A stretch of 64,000 bases of DNA from Aurantimonas sp. Leaf443 (GTDB lineage Bacteria; Pseudomonadota; Alphaproteobacteria; Rhizobiales; Rhizobiaceae). The stretch is from the NCBI RefSeq assembly GCF_001425575.1, contig NZ_LMRD01000008.1, forward strand, positions 267,171 through 331,170, written 5' to 3'. The notes below the pieces were generated by a model. It saw only the letters and a list, made by a program, of their open reading frames with translations. It was not told where the DNA came from and made no database searches. This document shows, piece by piece, positions 56,232 through 64,000 of the stretch (positions within the stretch are counted from its first letter, which is position 1; every line of letters begins with the position of its first letter). A program made the translations under genes and the position numbers.

Positions 56232-57529
56232 GACCGGACCTCGTGCGGCGCCTCGCCGGGCTCAGCGTGCCGCGCTACACGTCCTATCCGGCGGTGGCGG
56301 ACTTCTCGCCCGCCGTCGGGCCGCGGCAGGCCGCGGCCTGGCTCGGGGCGCTCGATCCGGGCCGGCCGGTCTCGGTCTTTCTCGCCGCGCCCAAGCAGGC
56401 CGAGGCGGCGCCCCGGACGGCGGCGGCGGCGGGCTACGAGGCGGCGCTGCGGGCCGAGATCGCCCTCGTCGCCGCCGGCCTTCAGGCCCGCCTGCCCGTC
56501 TCGCGCATCGCATGGGGCCGCGGCATGCCGGAGATCCTCGGGGCTCGCGGGCTCGCGGCCGTGCTGTGCGAACTCGCCGGACATTTCCAGCTCCCGCCGG
56601 GGCTCGACCATGCGATCGCGCTCGATCCCGACCTGCTCGATCCCGCCTTCTGCACGGCGCTCGCGGCGCTCGGCGTCAACCGGGCGAGCCTTCGCATCGA
56701 GGACATCGATCCGGCGCCGCGGGCCGCGAGCGGGCGGGAACGGCCGCTCGGCACGGCGCGGGCGGCGGCCTCCATGCTGCGGCGCGCCGGGATCCGCCGG
56801 CTCGATCTCCACATCGCCGACGGCCTGCCGCACCAGACGGGCGCCGGACTCGTGCGCGCCTGCCGCGAGGCGCTGGCGCTCGTGCCCGACCGTCTCGTCC
56901 TGCACGCCGACGCCCCTTTGCCGACCGCGCGCCCCGACCGGGGCCGCATCGAGCTCGACGCCCTGCCGGCGGCCGAGGAGCGGGTGCGCCGGGCCGAGGC
57001 GGTGGACAGGACGCTGCGGGCCCACGGCTACCGCGCCGTCGGCATCGACCACTATGCCCGGCCCTGCGACCCCCTGGCCGTCGCCGCCCGCAACGGGCGC
57101 CTGCATCGCGACGTCGAGACCTATACCGACGACGACGCGCCCAATCTCGTCGGCTTCGGCGCCTCCGCCATCTCGCGCCTGCCCGGCGGCTACGCGCAGA
57201 ACGTCCCGGACCTCGCGGCCTACGGATCGAGCGTGGCGGCCGGGCGGCTCGCCACGGCGCGAGGCCACGCCCTTTCGCCCGAGGACCGCGAGCGCGGCGC
57301 GATCATCGAACGTCTGATATGCGACTTCTCAGTCGATCTGGGCCCGCGCGCCGCGCGCTACGGCGACGAGCTGGCGCTGCTGCGCCCCTTCGTCGCCGAC
57401 GGTCTCCTGGAGACGAGGGGCCAGACGCTGCGCCTCACGCGCGAGGGCCGCCCCTTCGTGCACCTCGTCTGCGCGCTCTTCGACCAGTTCCGCACGGACG
57501 GCGGGAGCCGCCTCGCCGAGGCCGTCTGA
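56228..57529 (+). CDS. HemN-like protein lacking the radical-SAM cysteine motif
   Basis: A 433-residue homologue of oxygen-independent coproporphyrinogen III dehydrogenase by overall pattern: VPRYTSYPAVADFSPAVGP (as in HemN RYTSYPTA), RASLRIEDIDP, LGTARAAASMLRRAGIRRLDLHIADGLPHQT (in part), VLHADAPLP, YRAVGIDHYARP, TYTDDDAPNLVGFGASAISRLPGGYAQN and IIERLICDFSVDLG. Where HemN has the [4Fe-4S] site (YVHIPFCxxxCxxC) this protein has VSVFLAAPKQAEAAPRTAAA, with no cysteine. It cannot be a normal radical-SAM enzyme. Coupled to cydX by an ATGA overlap, it may serve heme handling for cytochrome bd. That is inference. Confidence 0.85.
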   Translation: MRPDLVRRLAGLSVPRYTSYPAVADFSPAVGPRQAAAWLGALDPGRPVSVFLAAPKQAEAAPRTAAAAGYEAALRAEIALVAAGLQARLPVSRIAWGRGMPEILGARGLAAVLCELAGHFQLPPGLDHAIALDPDLLDPAFCTALAALGVNRASLRIEDIDPAPRAASGRERPLGTARAAASMLRRAGIRRLDLHIADGLPHQTGAGLVRACREALALVPDRLVLHADAPLPTARPDRGRIELDALPAAEERVRRAEAVDRTLRAHGYRAVGIDHYARPCDPLAVAARNGRLHRDVETYTDDDAPNLVGFGASAISRLPGGYAQNVPDLAAYGSSVAAGRLATARGHALSPEDRERGAIIERLICDFSVDLGPRAARYGDELALLRPFVADGLLETRGQTLRLTREGRPFVHLVCALFDQFRTDGGSRLAEAV

Positions 57530-57546
57530 GGCCTCGGGACCGTCCG

Positions 57547-58227
57547 TCAGCCGGCGGCGAGCGGGAAGGCGCGCATGGCGTCGATCGCCCCGTTCAGGAT
57601 GATCTGGACGCCGATGCACAGGAGCAGGAAGGCGGCGAGGCGGCTGACGATCTGGGTGCGGGCATTGCCGAGGAGATCCGTCACCGTATCGGCGAAATGG
57701 TAGGCGATCCAGACGAGAACCGCGACGGCGAGGGCCGCGAGCGAGGTCGCCGCGAGGAAGGCGGCGAGCGGCGCGCTTCCCGAGGGGCGGTTCGAGCCGA
57801 GGGCGATGGCGACCGAGATCGTGCCGGGGCCGGTCGTCATCGGCATGGTCAGCGGGAAGAAGGCGACGTCGTCCGCATGCATGGCCTCGCCGGCCTGGCT
57901 CTCCTTGCGCTCCTGGCGCTCTTCGGGCGTCGACAGCATGGACCAGGCAGTCGCCGCCACGACGAGGCCGCCGGCGATGCGAAGGGCCGCCAGCGTGATG
58001 CCGAAGAAGTTGAGGACATAGACGCCGACCCAGAGCGCGCCCAGCATCACGACGCCCGCATAGAGGCCGATGCGCCGCGCGAGGAGAAGGCGCTCGTCAT
58101 GCGTGCGCCCGCCGGTGAGCTGGCGGAACAGCAGCGCGCCGCTCAGGGGATTGACGATGGAGAAGAGCGCGGAGAAGGCGAGGAGGAAGGTCTGCGCGAA
58201 GTGGGAGCCGATGCCGAGGAGATCCAT
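57547..58227 (-). CDS. MarC-family membrane protein (UPF0056)
   Basis: A 226-residue protein with six predicted helices. FLLAFSALFSIVNPLSGALLF near the N-terminus and FFPLTMPMTTGPGTISVAIALG in the middle, with its conserved Pro/Gly, are family marks. MarC was once linked to multiple-antibiotic resistance, but that was not upheld; the function is unknown, possibly transport. The stop lies 17 bases from the convergent HemN-like gene. Confidence 0.9.
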   Translation of the reverse strand: MDLLGIGSHFAQTFLLAFSALFSIVNPLSGALLFRQLTGGRTHDERLLLARRIGLYAGVVMLGALWVGVYVLNFFGITLAALRIAGGLVVAATAWSMLSTPEERQERKESQAGEAMHADDVAFFPLTMPMTTGPGTISVAIALGSNRPSGSAPLAAFLAATSLAALAVAVLVWIAYHFADTVTDLLGNARTQIVSRLAAFLLLCIGVQIILNGAIDAMRAFPLAAG

Positions 58228-58421
58228 CGCGCCGCTCCCTCGATCCGCCACCGCCAGGAGCGCCCGGCGCTTGCCGGGACGCTCCATCCCCTCGTTCCGG
58301 GGTCCCCCTCGCGCCGCCTGCTTCGGATGCGTCCGGTCGCGCAGGTCTCCCCGCGCAAGGACTGCACGCTCGCGGCGGGCGATGCAACCGCCATCGCCGG
58401 GCGCGGCGCAGACGGCCCGTC

Positions 58422-58664
58422 TCAGCCGGCGGCGCGCACGGCTTCGAGGATCGCCTCCACCATCGCCTCGCCGGCCTCGCTGAGGCGCCCGCGATCCCCG
58501 TCCACGGTGAGGAGGCCCGCCTCCTCCAGTTCCGCGACGCCCCCGGAATCGGCCTTGTGGCCGGCGCCGTCGGCGAGGACGACGTCGCGCACCCGCTCGC
58601 CGCTGGACAGTTGGTGATAGGCGGCGAAGACGAGGATGGACCGGGCCTTGTCGGACATTGCCAT
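58422..58664 (-). CDS. Small uncharacterised protein, winged-helix-like
   Basis: An 80-residue protein of unknown family (starts MAMSDKARSILVFAAYHQLSSG). The helix pattern with VAELEEAGLLTVDGDRGRLSEAGEAM resembles the wing and second half of a small winged helix. It is acidic, and there are no cysteines or membrane segment. GGGAG eight bases upstream supports ATG 58664; a second ATG lies two codons later. Monocistronic by spacing. A regulatory role is only a guess. Confidence 0.65.
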   Translation of the reverse strand: MAMSDKARSILVFAAYHQLSSGERVRDVVLADGAGHKADSGGVAELEEAGLLTVDGDRGRLSEAGEAMVEAILEAVRAAG

Positions 58665-58807
58665 GACGTGAACTCCCTGATGGTGCCGGCGGAACGCGCC
58701 GGCGGCGCGCGGCGATCCGCGATCCGCCGCGCCTGGGTCCATTCGCCGCGACGGCGGGCAGCCCAGGCGCATCGGTGAGCCGGCTCATGAACGCCGGACG
58801 GCCGTTG

Positions 58808-59878
58808 TCAGGGTCGCGAGAGGAGCGCCGCGAGCACCGGCCGGTCGTCCTCGTGCTCGGCGAGCGCGCCCGCATAGGCCTCGGCCGCGTCGAAGAAGGC
58901 GTCGGCGTCGAACCAGACGAGTTCGGCGGGCACCGCGAAGGGCCCGACCGCGACGCTGCCGAAGACGGCGCAGGCCAGGAGCGACGCGCCGTCCGAGGTC
59001 GGCCCGCAATGGAGCGTGTCGGGCGCGGCATCCGGCCGCGCGGTGCCGGGGCGCGCCGTCTCGATCGCCACGCGCAGCGTCTCGAAGGCGAGCGCGGCGG
59101 CGCAGGCCGGCCAGTCGACGGGCGCGCCGAGCGACAGGCCGTCGAGTTCGGCGGCGTAGGAATCGTGCCAGGACTCGAGGGCGGCCGCGCGGGCCATGTC
59201 CTCGGCCTCGAGCGCCTCCTCGCTCGTCGGCGGGCCCGGAAGCGCGCCGAGCGGCACGCGCTCGAGGGCGGCCAGCGCGCCGAAGACGATCTCCTCGCCG
59301 GGGCCCTCTTCGAGGCCCGGCTCGAAGGGCGGACGAGCCTTGCCGGCCTCGCCGCCGGAAAGCCGGGCGACGAGGCCGTCATGCAGCGCCCGCACGCGTC
59401 CGGGCGTCGTCGCCTGCGGCGCGAAGGCGGCGAGCGGCAGGACGAGGCCCGGCTGCACGAGGCAGGCGCCGGCCTCCGGCACGACGCCGCTCTCGCGCAG
59501 GGACGACGCCAGCCGGGCCATCTCCGCCCCGTCCCCGGCGAAGGCGAGGACGCGCGCGCGCGGACCGCTGACGGGCAGGAGGACGAGGCGCGTGACGGTG
59601 GCGCCCTCCTCGGACAGCCCGCCGCCGGCCTCGACATAGGCCTGCACCATGAAGTCGGGGAAGTCGGCGTCGAGAATGTCGCGCAGGTCGTCCGAGAGCC
59701 GCTCCCAGGTCTCGTCGAAATCGGGGGCGGAGACGTGGGGACCGAGCTCCCCGACGAGGCCGTCCCCGGCAAAGGCCGCCGCCGCGCGCAGGATGGCGCC
59801 CTCGGTCGGCGTCTTCGCCCGCTTCATCGCCTGTCTGGCGATCTTGGCCGTCGCCCGCCGATCTGCCCGGTTGCCCAT
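58808..59878 (-). CDS. Hypothetical protein, 356 residues
   Basis: I do not recognise a family. The N-terminus is basic (MGNRADRRATAKIARQAMKR), then FDETWERLSDDLRDILDADFPDFMVQAYVEAGGG and a strand-rich middle (VTRLVLLPVSGPRARVLAFAG). The C-terminal third contains LESWHDSYAAELDGLSLGAP and the acidic end FDAAEAYAGALAEHEDDRP. It has no signal peptide, membrane helix or catalytic motif. Coding is supported by long open length, codon usage like its neighbours and a plausible ATG. It is divergent from the ABC1 kinase gene. Confidence 0.7.
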   Translation of the reverse strand: MGNRADRRATAKIARQAMKRAKTPTEGAILRAAAAFAGDGLVGELGPHVSAPDFDETWERLSDDLRDILDADFPDFMVQAYVEAGGGLSEEGATVTRLVLLPVSGPRARVLAFAGDGAEMARLASSLRESGVVPEAGACLVQPGLVLPLAAFAPQATTPGRVRALHDGLVARLSGGEAGKARPPFEPGLEEGPGEEIVFGALAALERVPLGALPGPPTSEEALEAEDMARAAALESWHDSYAAELDGLSLGAPVDWPACAAALAFETLRVAIETARPGTARPDAAPDTLHCGPTSDGASLLACAVFGSVAVGPFAVPAELVWFDADAFFDAAEAYAGALAEHEDDRPVLAALLSRP

Positions 59879-60080
59879 GGAACGCCTCTTCCTGCCGCAA
59901 AAGCCCGCCGCCGCTCTAGCACGGTTGCGCGCCGGGGCCGAACCCGCGCGGTGCCGCCCCGCCGGGCAGACGAAGCGTCGCAGGGGCCGCCGCTTGCCGG
60001 CCCCGTCCGCGCGCCATAGGTCGCGTCATCGGCGCGCCTCCCGCAGCGCCGCGCCGTTCATCGAACAAAGGCTCGCATCC

Positions 60081-61403
60081 TTGGCGCCTCGCTCTCGCCC
60101 GCCCGGCGGCTCCACCGTTCCCGCGAGCCGCCTCTGGCGGCTGGCGCGGCTCGGCTCCATGGCCGGCGGGGTCGCCGGCGGCATGCTGCTCGACGGTCTT
60201 TCCGAGGTCGCGCGCGGGCGCCGGCCGCGCCTCGAAGACCTCCTGATGACGCCCGCCAACGTCCTGAAGGTGACCGACCAGCTCGCCCGGCTGCGCGGGG
60301 CGGCGATGAAGATGGGCCAGCTCCTGTCCATGGAGGCGGGCGACGTGCTGCCGCCCGAGCTCGCCGCCATCCTGGAGCGGCTTCGCGCCGACGCCGAACC
60401 GATGCCGCGGGCGCAGGTGCAGGCCGTGCTCGACCGGGCCTGGGGCAGGGGATGGGAGAAGCGCTTCGACTATTTCGCCTTCCGCCCCGTCGCCGCCGCC
60501 TCGATCGGCCAGGTGCACCGCGCCCAGACGAGCGACGGGCGCGATCTCGCCGTGAAGATCCAGTATCCGGGCGTGCGGCGCAGCATCGACAGCGACGTCG
60601 ACAACGTCGCCCTGCTCCTGCGCGTCTCCGGTCTCGTGCCCGCCCATCTGGACGTCGCGCCCCTTCTCGACCAGGCCAAGCGCCAGCTGCACGAGGAGGC
60701 CGACTACGAGCGCGAGGCCGACTGCCTGGAGCGGTTCGGCGCGCTTCTTTCGGGCGACCCGCATGTCGTCGTGCCCGGCGTGCACCGCGACCTGACCCGG
60801 CCGGACGTCCTCGTCATGTCCTATGCCGAGGGCCGGCCGATCGAGAGCCTGGAGAGCGCGCCGCAGGCCGAGCGCGACCGGGTCGGGGCGCTTCTCGTCG
60901 ATCTGGCGCTGCGCGAGCTCTTCGTCTTCCGCCTCATGCAGACCGACCCCAATCTCGCCAACTACCGCTACGACCCGGCCACGCGGCGCGTCGTGCTCCT
61001 CGATTTCGGCGCGACGCGCGCCTTCCCGCCCGAGCTTGCCGCCGGCTGCCGCGCGCTCGCCCTGGCGGGGCTCTCGCGCGACCGCGAGGCGAGCGAGCGG
61101 GCGCTCCTGGAGCTCGGCCTCCTCGACGAGAGCGTGCCCGCGCGACACCGCCAGAACGTCCTGTCCACCTTCGAGACCGCGCTCGAGCCGATTCTGGCGA
61201 CGGACGTCTTCGACTTCGGCGACGCCACGATCCTCAGACGCCTGCGCGAGGACGGGATGGCCTTCGCGCAGGAGCGGGAGGGCTGGCGCCTGCCCCCGGT
61301 CGACGCGCTCTTCCTGCAACGCAAGTTCGGCGGCACCTATCTGGCCGCCGCGCGCCTCAAGGCGCGGGTCGACGTCAAGACCATCCTGGCACGGTATCTG
61401 TGA
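60081..61403 (+). CDS. ABC1/UbiB-like atypical kinase (AarF/ADCK family)
   Basis: A 440-residue protein of the ABC1 (ADCK3/Coq8/UbiB) family, linked to ubiquinone synthesis or lipid homeostasis. The family-specific KxGQ motif is LRGAAMKMGQLLSMEAG, and the Ala-rich nucleotide loop is PVAAASIGQVHRA. AVKIQYPGV carries the catalytic Lys, EADYEREADCLERF the ExD region, and the metal-binding residues lie in MQTDPNLANYRYD and VLLDFGATR. Note DPNLAN where many members have DPHPGN. TTG 60081 (AAAGG upstream) gives the usual N-terminal region; ATG 60159 is an alternative that removes about 26 residues. Confidence 0.88.
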   Translation: MAPRSRPPGGSTVPASRLWRLARLGSMAGGVAGGMLLDGLSEVARGRRPRLEDLLMTPANVLKVTDQLARLRGAAMKMGQLLSMEAGDVLPPELAAILERLRADAEPMPRAQVQAVLDRAWGRGWEKRFDYFAFRPVAAASIGQVHRAQTSDGRDLAVKIQYPGVRRSIDSDVDNVALLLRVSGLVPAHLDVAPLLDQAKRQLHEEADYEREADCLERFGALLSGDPHVVVPGVHRDLTRPDVLVMSYAEGRPIESLESAPQAERDRVGALLVDLALRELFVFRLMQTDPNLANYRYDPATRRVVLLDFGATRAFPPELAAGCRALALAGLSRDREASERALLELGLLDESVPARHRQNVLSTFETALEPILATDVFDFGDATILRRLREDGMAFAQEREGWRLPPVDALFLQRKFGGTYLAAARLKARVDVKTILARYL

Positions 61404-61659
61404 GGGGCCGCCCGGTCCCGGCGCGGCGGCGGCCCGTCCCGGCAGCGCGGTCCGGCGGCATCGGCGCCGCGCGAGGCGTCGTCCGGGCGGGTGCGCGGGC
61501 CGGTTCGTCCTGTGCCGATGGCCTGTTGCGGGCCCGCCTCCCGCGTGCCACCCTGCGCCCGAACGCCGCCGCGAGCGGCGCCGCGCGGGCGCCCCTCCGC
61601 GTCGCCGCGCCGGTGCCGACCCCTTCGGCCGGAGCGCTTCCCCGCCGGAGGGTCCTGCC

Positions 61660-62769
61660 GTGATCACCTTCGACGCCGTCACCAAGCTCTATCAGGGAAG
61701 CGTCGCGGTGGACGGGCTGTCGCTCGTCGCGCCGACGGGCAAGCTCACCGTCCTCGTCGGCCCGTCCGGCTGCGGCAAGACGACCTCGCTGCGCATGGTC
61801 AACCGCCTCATCGCGCCGACCTCCGGCTCGATCCTGCTCGACGGCGAGCCGACCGAGCGGATGGACGTGGCGCGCCTTCGCCGGCGCATCGGCTATGTCA
61901 TCCAGCATGCGGGCCTCTTCCCGCACCGCACCGTCGTGCAGAACATCGCCACCACCGCGCGGCTCAACAAGGTGCCGAAGGCCGAGGCCCTGCGGCGCGC
62001 GCACGACCTCCTGGAGCGCGTCGGCCTCAGCGCCGCCTTCGCGGACCGCTATCCCTGGCAGCTCTCGGGCGGCCAGCAGCAGCGCGTCGGCGTCGCCCGG
62101 GCGCTCGCCTCGGACCCGAACTTCATGCTGATGGACGAGCCCTTCAGCGCCGTCGATCCCGTGGTGCGCGGCCAGCTGCAGGAGGAGTTCCTGCGCCTGC
62201 AGCGCGAGATCGGCAAGACGATCATCCTCGTCACGCACGATATCGACGAGGCGCTGAAGCTCGGCGACCAGGTGGCGGTGCTGCGCACGGGCGGGCGGCT
62301 CGCGCAGGTCGCCAGCCCGCGCGACCTCCTCGCGCGCCCCGCCGACGCCTTCGTCGCCGACTTCATCGGCCGCGACCGCGGCTACCGGTTCCTCAGCTTC
62401 GCGGGCATCGACGGGACACTGGCGCTGCGCGCCGAGCCCGCCGTCCCGCTCGGCACGGCGCCGGAAGAGGCGCGCCGCGTGGCGCTCGACCGTTGGCTGC
62501 TCGTCACCGACGCCGCGCGCCGCCCGCTCGGCTGGGCGGATGTCGAGACCTTGCGCGCCCCCTTGCGCGACGGCGACCTCAATCTCAGCGGCACGTTCGC
62601 CCCCGAGGGCGGCACGCTGCGCCACGTGCTGGACGCCGCGCTCAGCGCCCCCTCCGGCCGCGGCGTCGTGGTGACGCCCGCCGGCGAACTCGCCGGCACC
62701 GTCACCCTGCCGGCCATCGCCGCCGCCATCGAGGCCGAACGCCAGGGGCGGATCGGGCCGCGCCCATGA
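61660..62769 (+). CDS. Osmoprotectant/quaternary-amine ABC transporter ATP-binding protein (OpuCA-like)
   Basis: A 369-residue ATPase starting at GTG with GGAGGG seven bases upstream. Walker A is GPSGCGKTT, signature LSGGQQQRVGVARA, Walker B FMLMDEPFSAVDP, and the switch is VTHDIDEALKLGD. The region RLIAPTSGSILLDGEPTERMD and the C-terminal tandem CBS-like part (about residues 260-365, ending LAGTVTLPAIAAAIEAE) are typical of OpuCA/ProV-type proteins. In these, CBS domains sense ionic strength. First of at least three coupled genes. Confidence 0.9.
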   Translation: MITFDAVTKLYQGSVAVDGLSLVAPTGKLTVLVGPSGCGKTTSLRMVNRLIAPTSGSILLDGEPTERMDVARLRRRIGYVIQHAGLFPHRTVVQNIATTARLNKVPKAEALRRAHDLLERVGLSAAFADRYPWQLSGGQQQRVGVARALASDPNFMLMDEPFSAVDPVVRGQLQEEFLRLQREIGKTIILVTHDIDEALKLGDQVAVLRTGGRLAQVASPRDLLARPADAFVADFIGRDRGYRFLSFAGIDGTLALRAEPAVPLGTAPEEARRVALDRWLLVTDAARRPLGWADVETLRAPLRDGDLNLSGTFAPEGGTLRHVLDAALSAPSGRGVVVTPAGELAGTVTLPAIAAAIEAERQGRIGPRP

Positions 62770-63410
62770 GGCTCGACTGGCTCGCGCGCGAATCCGGTCG
62801 CATCCTCGAACTGTTCCTCTGGCATCTCGGCCTCTCGCTCGCGCCCGTCGCGATCGGCCTTCTGCTCGCCCTGCCGCTCGGCTGGCTGGCGCAGCGCGCC
62901 GGCCTCTTCCGCCAGGCGCTGCTCGGCACGGCGGGGCTCCTCTACACGATCCCCTCGCTCGCGCTCTTCGTGCTCCTGCCCGCGATCCTCGGCACGCGCA
63001 TCCTCGATCCGCTGAACGTCGTCGTGGCGCTGACGGTCTACGCCGTGGCGCTTCTCGTGCGCACGGTCAGCGACGGGCTGGAGACCGTCTCGCCGGACGT
63101 GCGGCAGGCGGCGGACGCGATGGGCTACCGCGCGCCGGCGCGCTTCCTCAAGGTGGAGCTGCCGCTCGCCGTCCCCGTCATCGCGGCCGGGCTTCGCGTG
63201 GCCGTCGTCTCCAACGTGTCGATCGTCTCGGTGGCGGCCCTCGTCGGCACGCCGCAGCTCGGCACGCTCTTCACGCAGGGGCTGCAGCTGCGCTTCCTGA
63301 CGCCGATCGTCACCGGCATCGTCCTGTGCGTCCTCCTCGCCGCGCTGCTCGACGCGCTCGTCCTCTTCCTCGCCGGGCGCCTCACGCCCTGGCAGCCGAA
63401 GGGGCGCTGA
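62766..63410 (+). CDS. Osmoprotectant-type ABC transporter permease (OpuCB-like)
   Basis: A 214-residue permease with five to six helices. LFLWHLGLSLAPVAIGLLLALPLGWLAQR (in part), YTIPSLALFVLLPAILGT and the EAA loop ADAMGYRAPARFLKVELPLAVPVI fit the OpuCB/YehW group. VSNVSIVSVAALVGTPQLGTLF follows. The start overlaps the ATPase stop by four bases (ATGA), and the stop lies three bases before the next start. Substrates are likely betaine, choline or similar compounds. Confidence 0.9.
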   Translation: MRLDWLARESGRILELFLWHLGLSLAPVAIGLLLALPLGWLAQRAGLFRQALLGTAGLLYTIPSLALFVLLPAILGTRILDPLNVVVALTVYAVALLVRTVSDGLETVSPDVRQAADAMGYRAPARFLKVELPLAVPVIAAGLRVAVVSNVSIVSVAALVGTPQLGTLFTQGLQLRFLTPIVTGIVLCVLLAALLDALVLFLAGRLTPWQPKGR

Positions 63411-63413
63411 GCG

Positions 63414-64000
63414 ATGCTGGCCGAACTCGCCGCCTGGTTCGCCGATCCCGCCCGCTGGCGCGGCAGCGACGCCATCCCCACCCTCGTCCTCCAGCATCTG
63501 GCCTATAGCGGCGCGGCGCTCGCCGCCGCCTGCCTCGTGGCCCTGCCGATCGGCCTCTATGTCGGCCATACCGGGCGCGGCACGGTGGTGGTGGCGGGGC
63601 TCGCCAACGCGCTGCGGGCGCTTCCGAGCCTCGGGCTGATCGTGCTCCTCGTCATCCTGTTCGGCCCCGTCTTCACCTCGGAACTCGCCTTCGTCGTGCC
63701 GAGCCTCATCGTCCTCGTGGTGCTGGCCGTGCCGCCGATCATGACGGCGACCTATGCCGGCATCGCGGCGGTGGACCGGTCGGCGGTGGACGCGGCGCGC
63801 GGCATGGGCCAGCGGCCCTGGCAGGTGCTTCTGGGCGTCGAGCTGCCCTGCGCCCTGCCGCTGATCTTCTCGGGGCTGCGCAGCGCCACGCTGCAGATCG
63901 TCTCGACGGCGACCATCGCCGCCTACGTGTCGCTCGGCGGCCTCGGCCGGCTCATCATCGATGGCCGGGCCCAGAACGACTACTACCAGATGGCCGCGGG
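63414..64000 (+). CDS. Osmoprotectant-type ABC transporter permease (OpuCD-like), cut by window end
   Basis: The visible 195 residues cover most of a second permease: HLAYSGAALAAACLVALPIGLYVGHTGRG, NALRALPSLGLIVLLVILFG, the EAA loop RGMGQRPWQVLLGVELPCALPLIFSG (in part) and VSTATIAAYVSLGGLGRLIIDG. It differs from the first permease, as expected for the OpuCB/OpuCD heterodimer. The binding-protein gene (OpuCC-like), if present, should follow beyond base 64000. Confidence 0.88.
   Translation, partial: MLAELAAWFADPARWRGSDAIPTLVLQHLAYSGAALAAACLVALPIGLYVGHTGRGTVVVAGLANALRALPSLGLIVLLVILFGPVFTSELAFVVPSLIVLVVLAVPPIMTATYAGIAAVDRSAVDAARGMGQRPWQVLLGVELPCALPLIFSGLRSATLQIVSTATIAAYVSLGGLGRLIIDGRAQNDYYQMAA

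Overview
The window is a dense, GC-rich (about 70% by eye) chromosomal segment with long ORF shadows on the opposite strand. Gene content points to an alphaproteobacterium of the Hyphomicrobiales (Rhizobiales): a UPF0314/DUF2585 membrane protein, a FrcBCA-type sugar transporter with a divergent ROK regulator, an FnrN-like regulator beside cydDC and cydABX, and a LOV-domain photosensor. An Aurantimonadaceae-like origin is a guess. I see no rRNA, CRISPR array, insertion sequence or phage. The one tRNA is tRNA-Leu(CAG).

Layout. 1-16.1 kb: a cut-off LOV-domain gene, polA, a PQQ-type sugar dehydrogenase, a ParDE-like toxin-antitoxin pair lying between two copies of that dehydrogenase's 3' end, then a run of single genes (PaiB-like, glycolipid-binding-like, M20 peptidase, TctC binding protein, MipA/OmpV, alpha/beta hydrolase, stand-alone MprF synthase domain, 5'-nucleotidase, UPF0314). 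16.1-21.1 kb: ROK regulator and frcBCA, with a clear operator next to a -35 box. 21.1-29.2 kb: catalase-like/GST pair, lytic transglycosylase, and a sulfate uptake operon (cysP-cysT-cysW-cysA) with a four-cysteine Rrf2 regulator upstream. 29.3-35 kb: ribokinase, VanZ-like protein, arabinose-5-phosphate isomerase, glycosyltransferase, tRNA-Leu, NDUFA9-like protein and a cupin resembling (R)-mandelonitrile lyase.

35.0-46.7 kb is the most interesting region. All genes are on the minus strand and form three transcription units, each preceded by the same 14-bp near-palindrome (TGTTATCGRTATCA). One unit encodes a LacI-family regulator. Together they encode a 2-ketoaldonate reductase-like enzyme, an L-idonate 5-dehydrogenase, a gluconate 5-dehydrogenase, 6-phosphogluconate dehydrogenase, a gluconolactonase-like protein, two paralogous small alpha/beta-barrel proteins and a complete ABC transporter of the polar-amino-acid type. 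I infer a catabolic route 2-keto-L-gulonate/L-idonate -> 5-ketogluconate -> gluconate -> 6-phosphogluconate -> ribulose 5-phosphate, with an 'amino-acid' transporter recruited for a sugar acid. The first unit starts with a 69-codon ORF that looks like the start of a sugar ABC ATPase fused to the end of a sugar-binding protein, a deletion scar of a lost transporter.

46.9-57.5 kb: gamma-glutamyltransferase, then a low-oxygen respiration block: an FnrN-like regulator, cydDC and cydABX, with a perfect FNR box between the divergent cydD and cydA. The last gene of the cydABX operon is a HemN-like protein lacking the radical-SAM cysteine motif. 57.5-64 kb: MarC-like protein, two uncharacterised proteins, an ABC1/UbiB-like kinase, and the first three genes of an osmoprotectant-type ABC transporter, cut by the window end.
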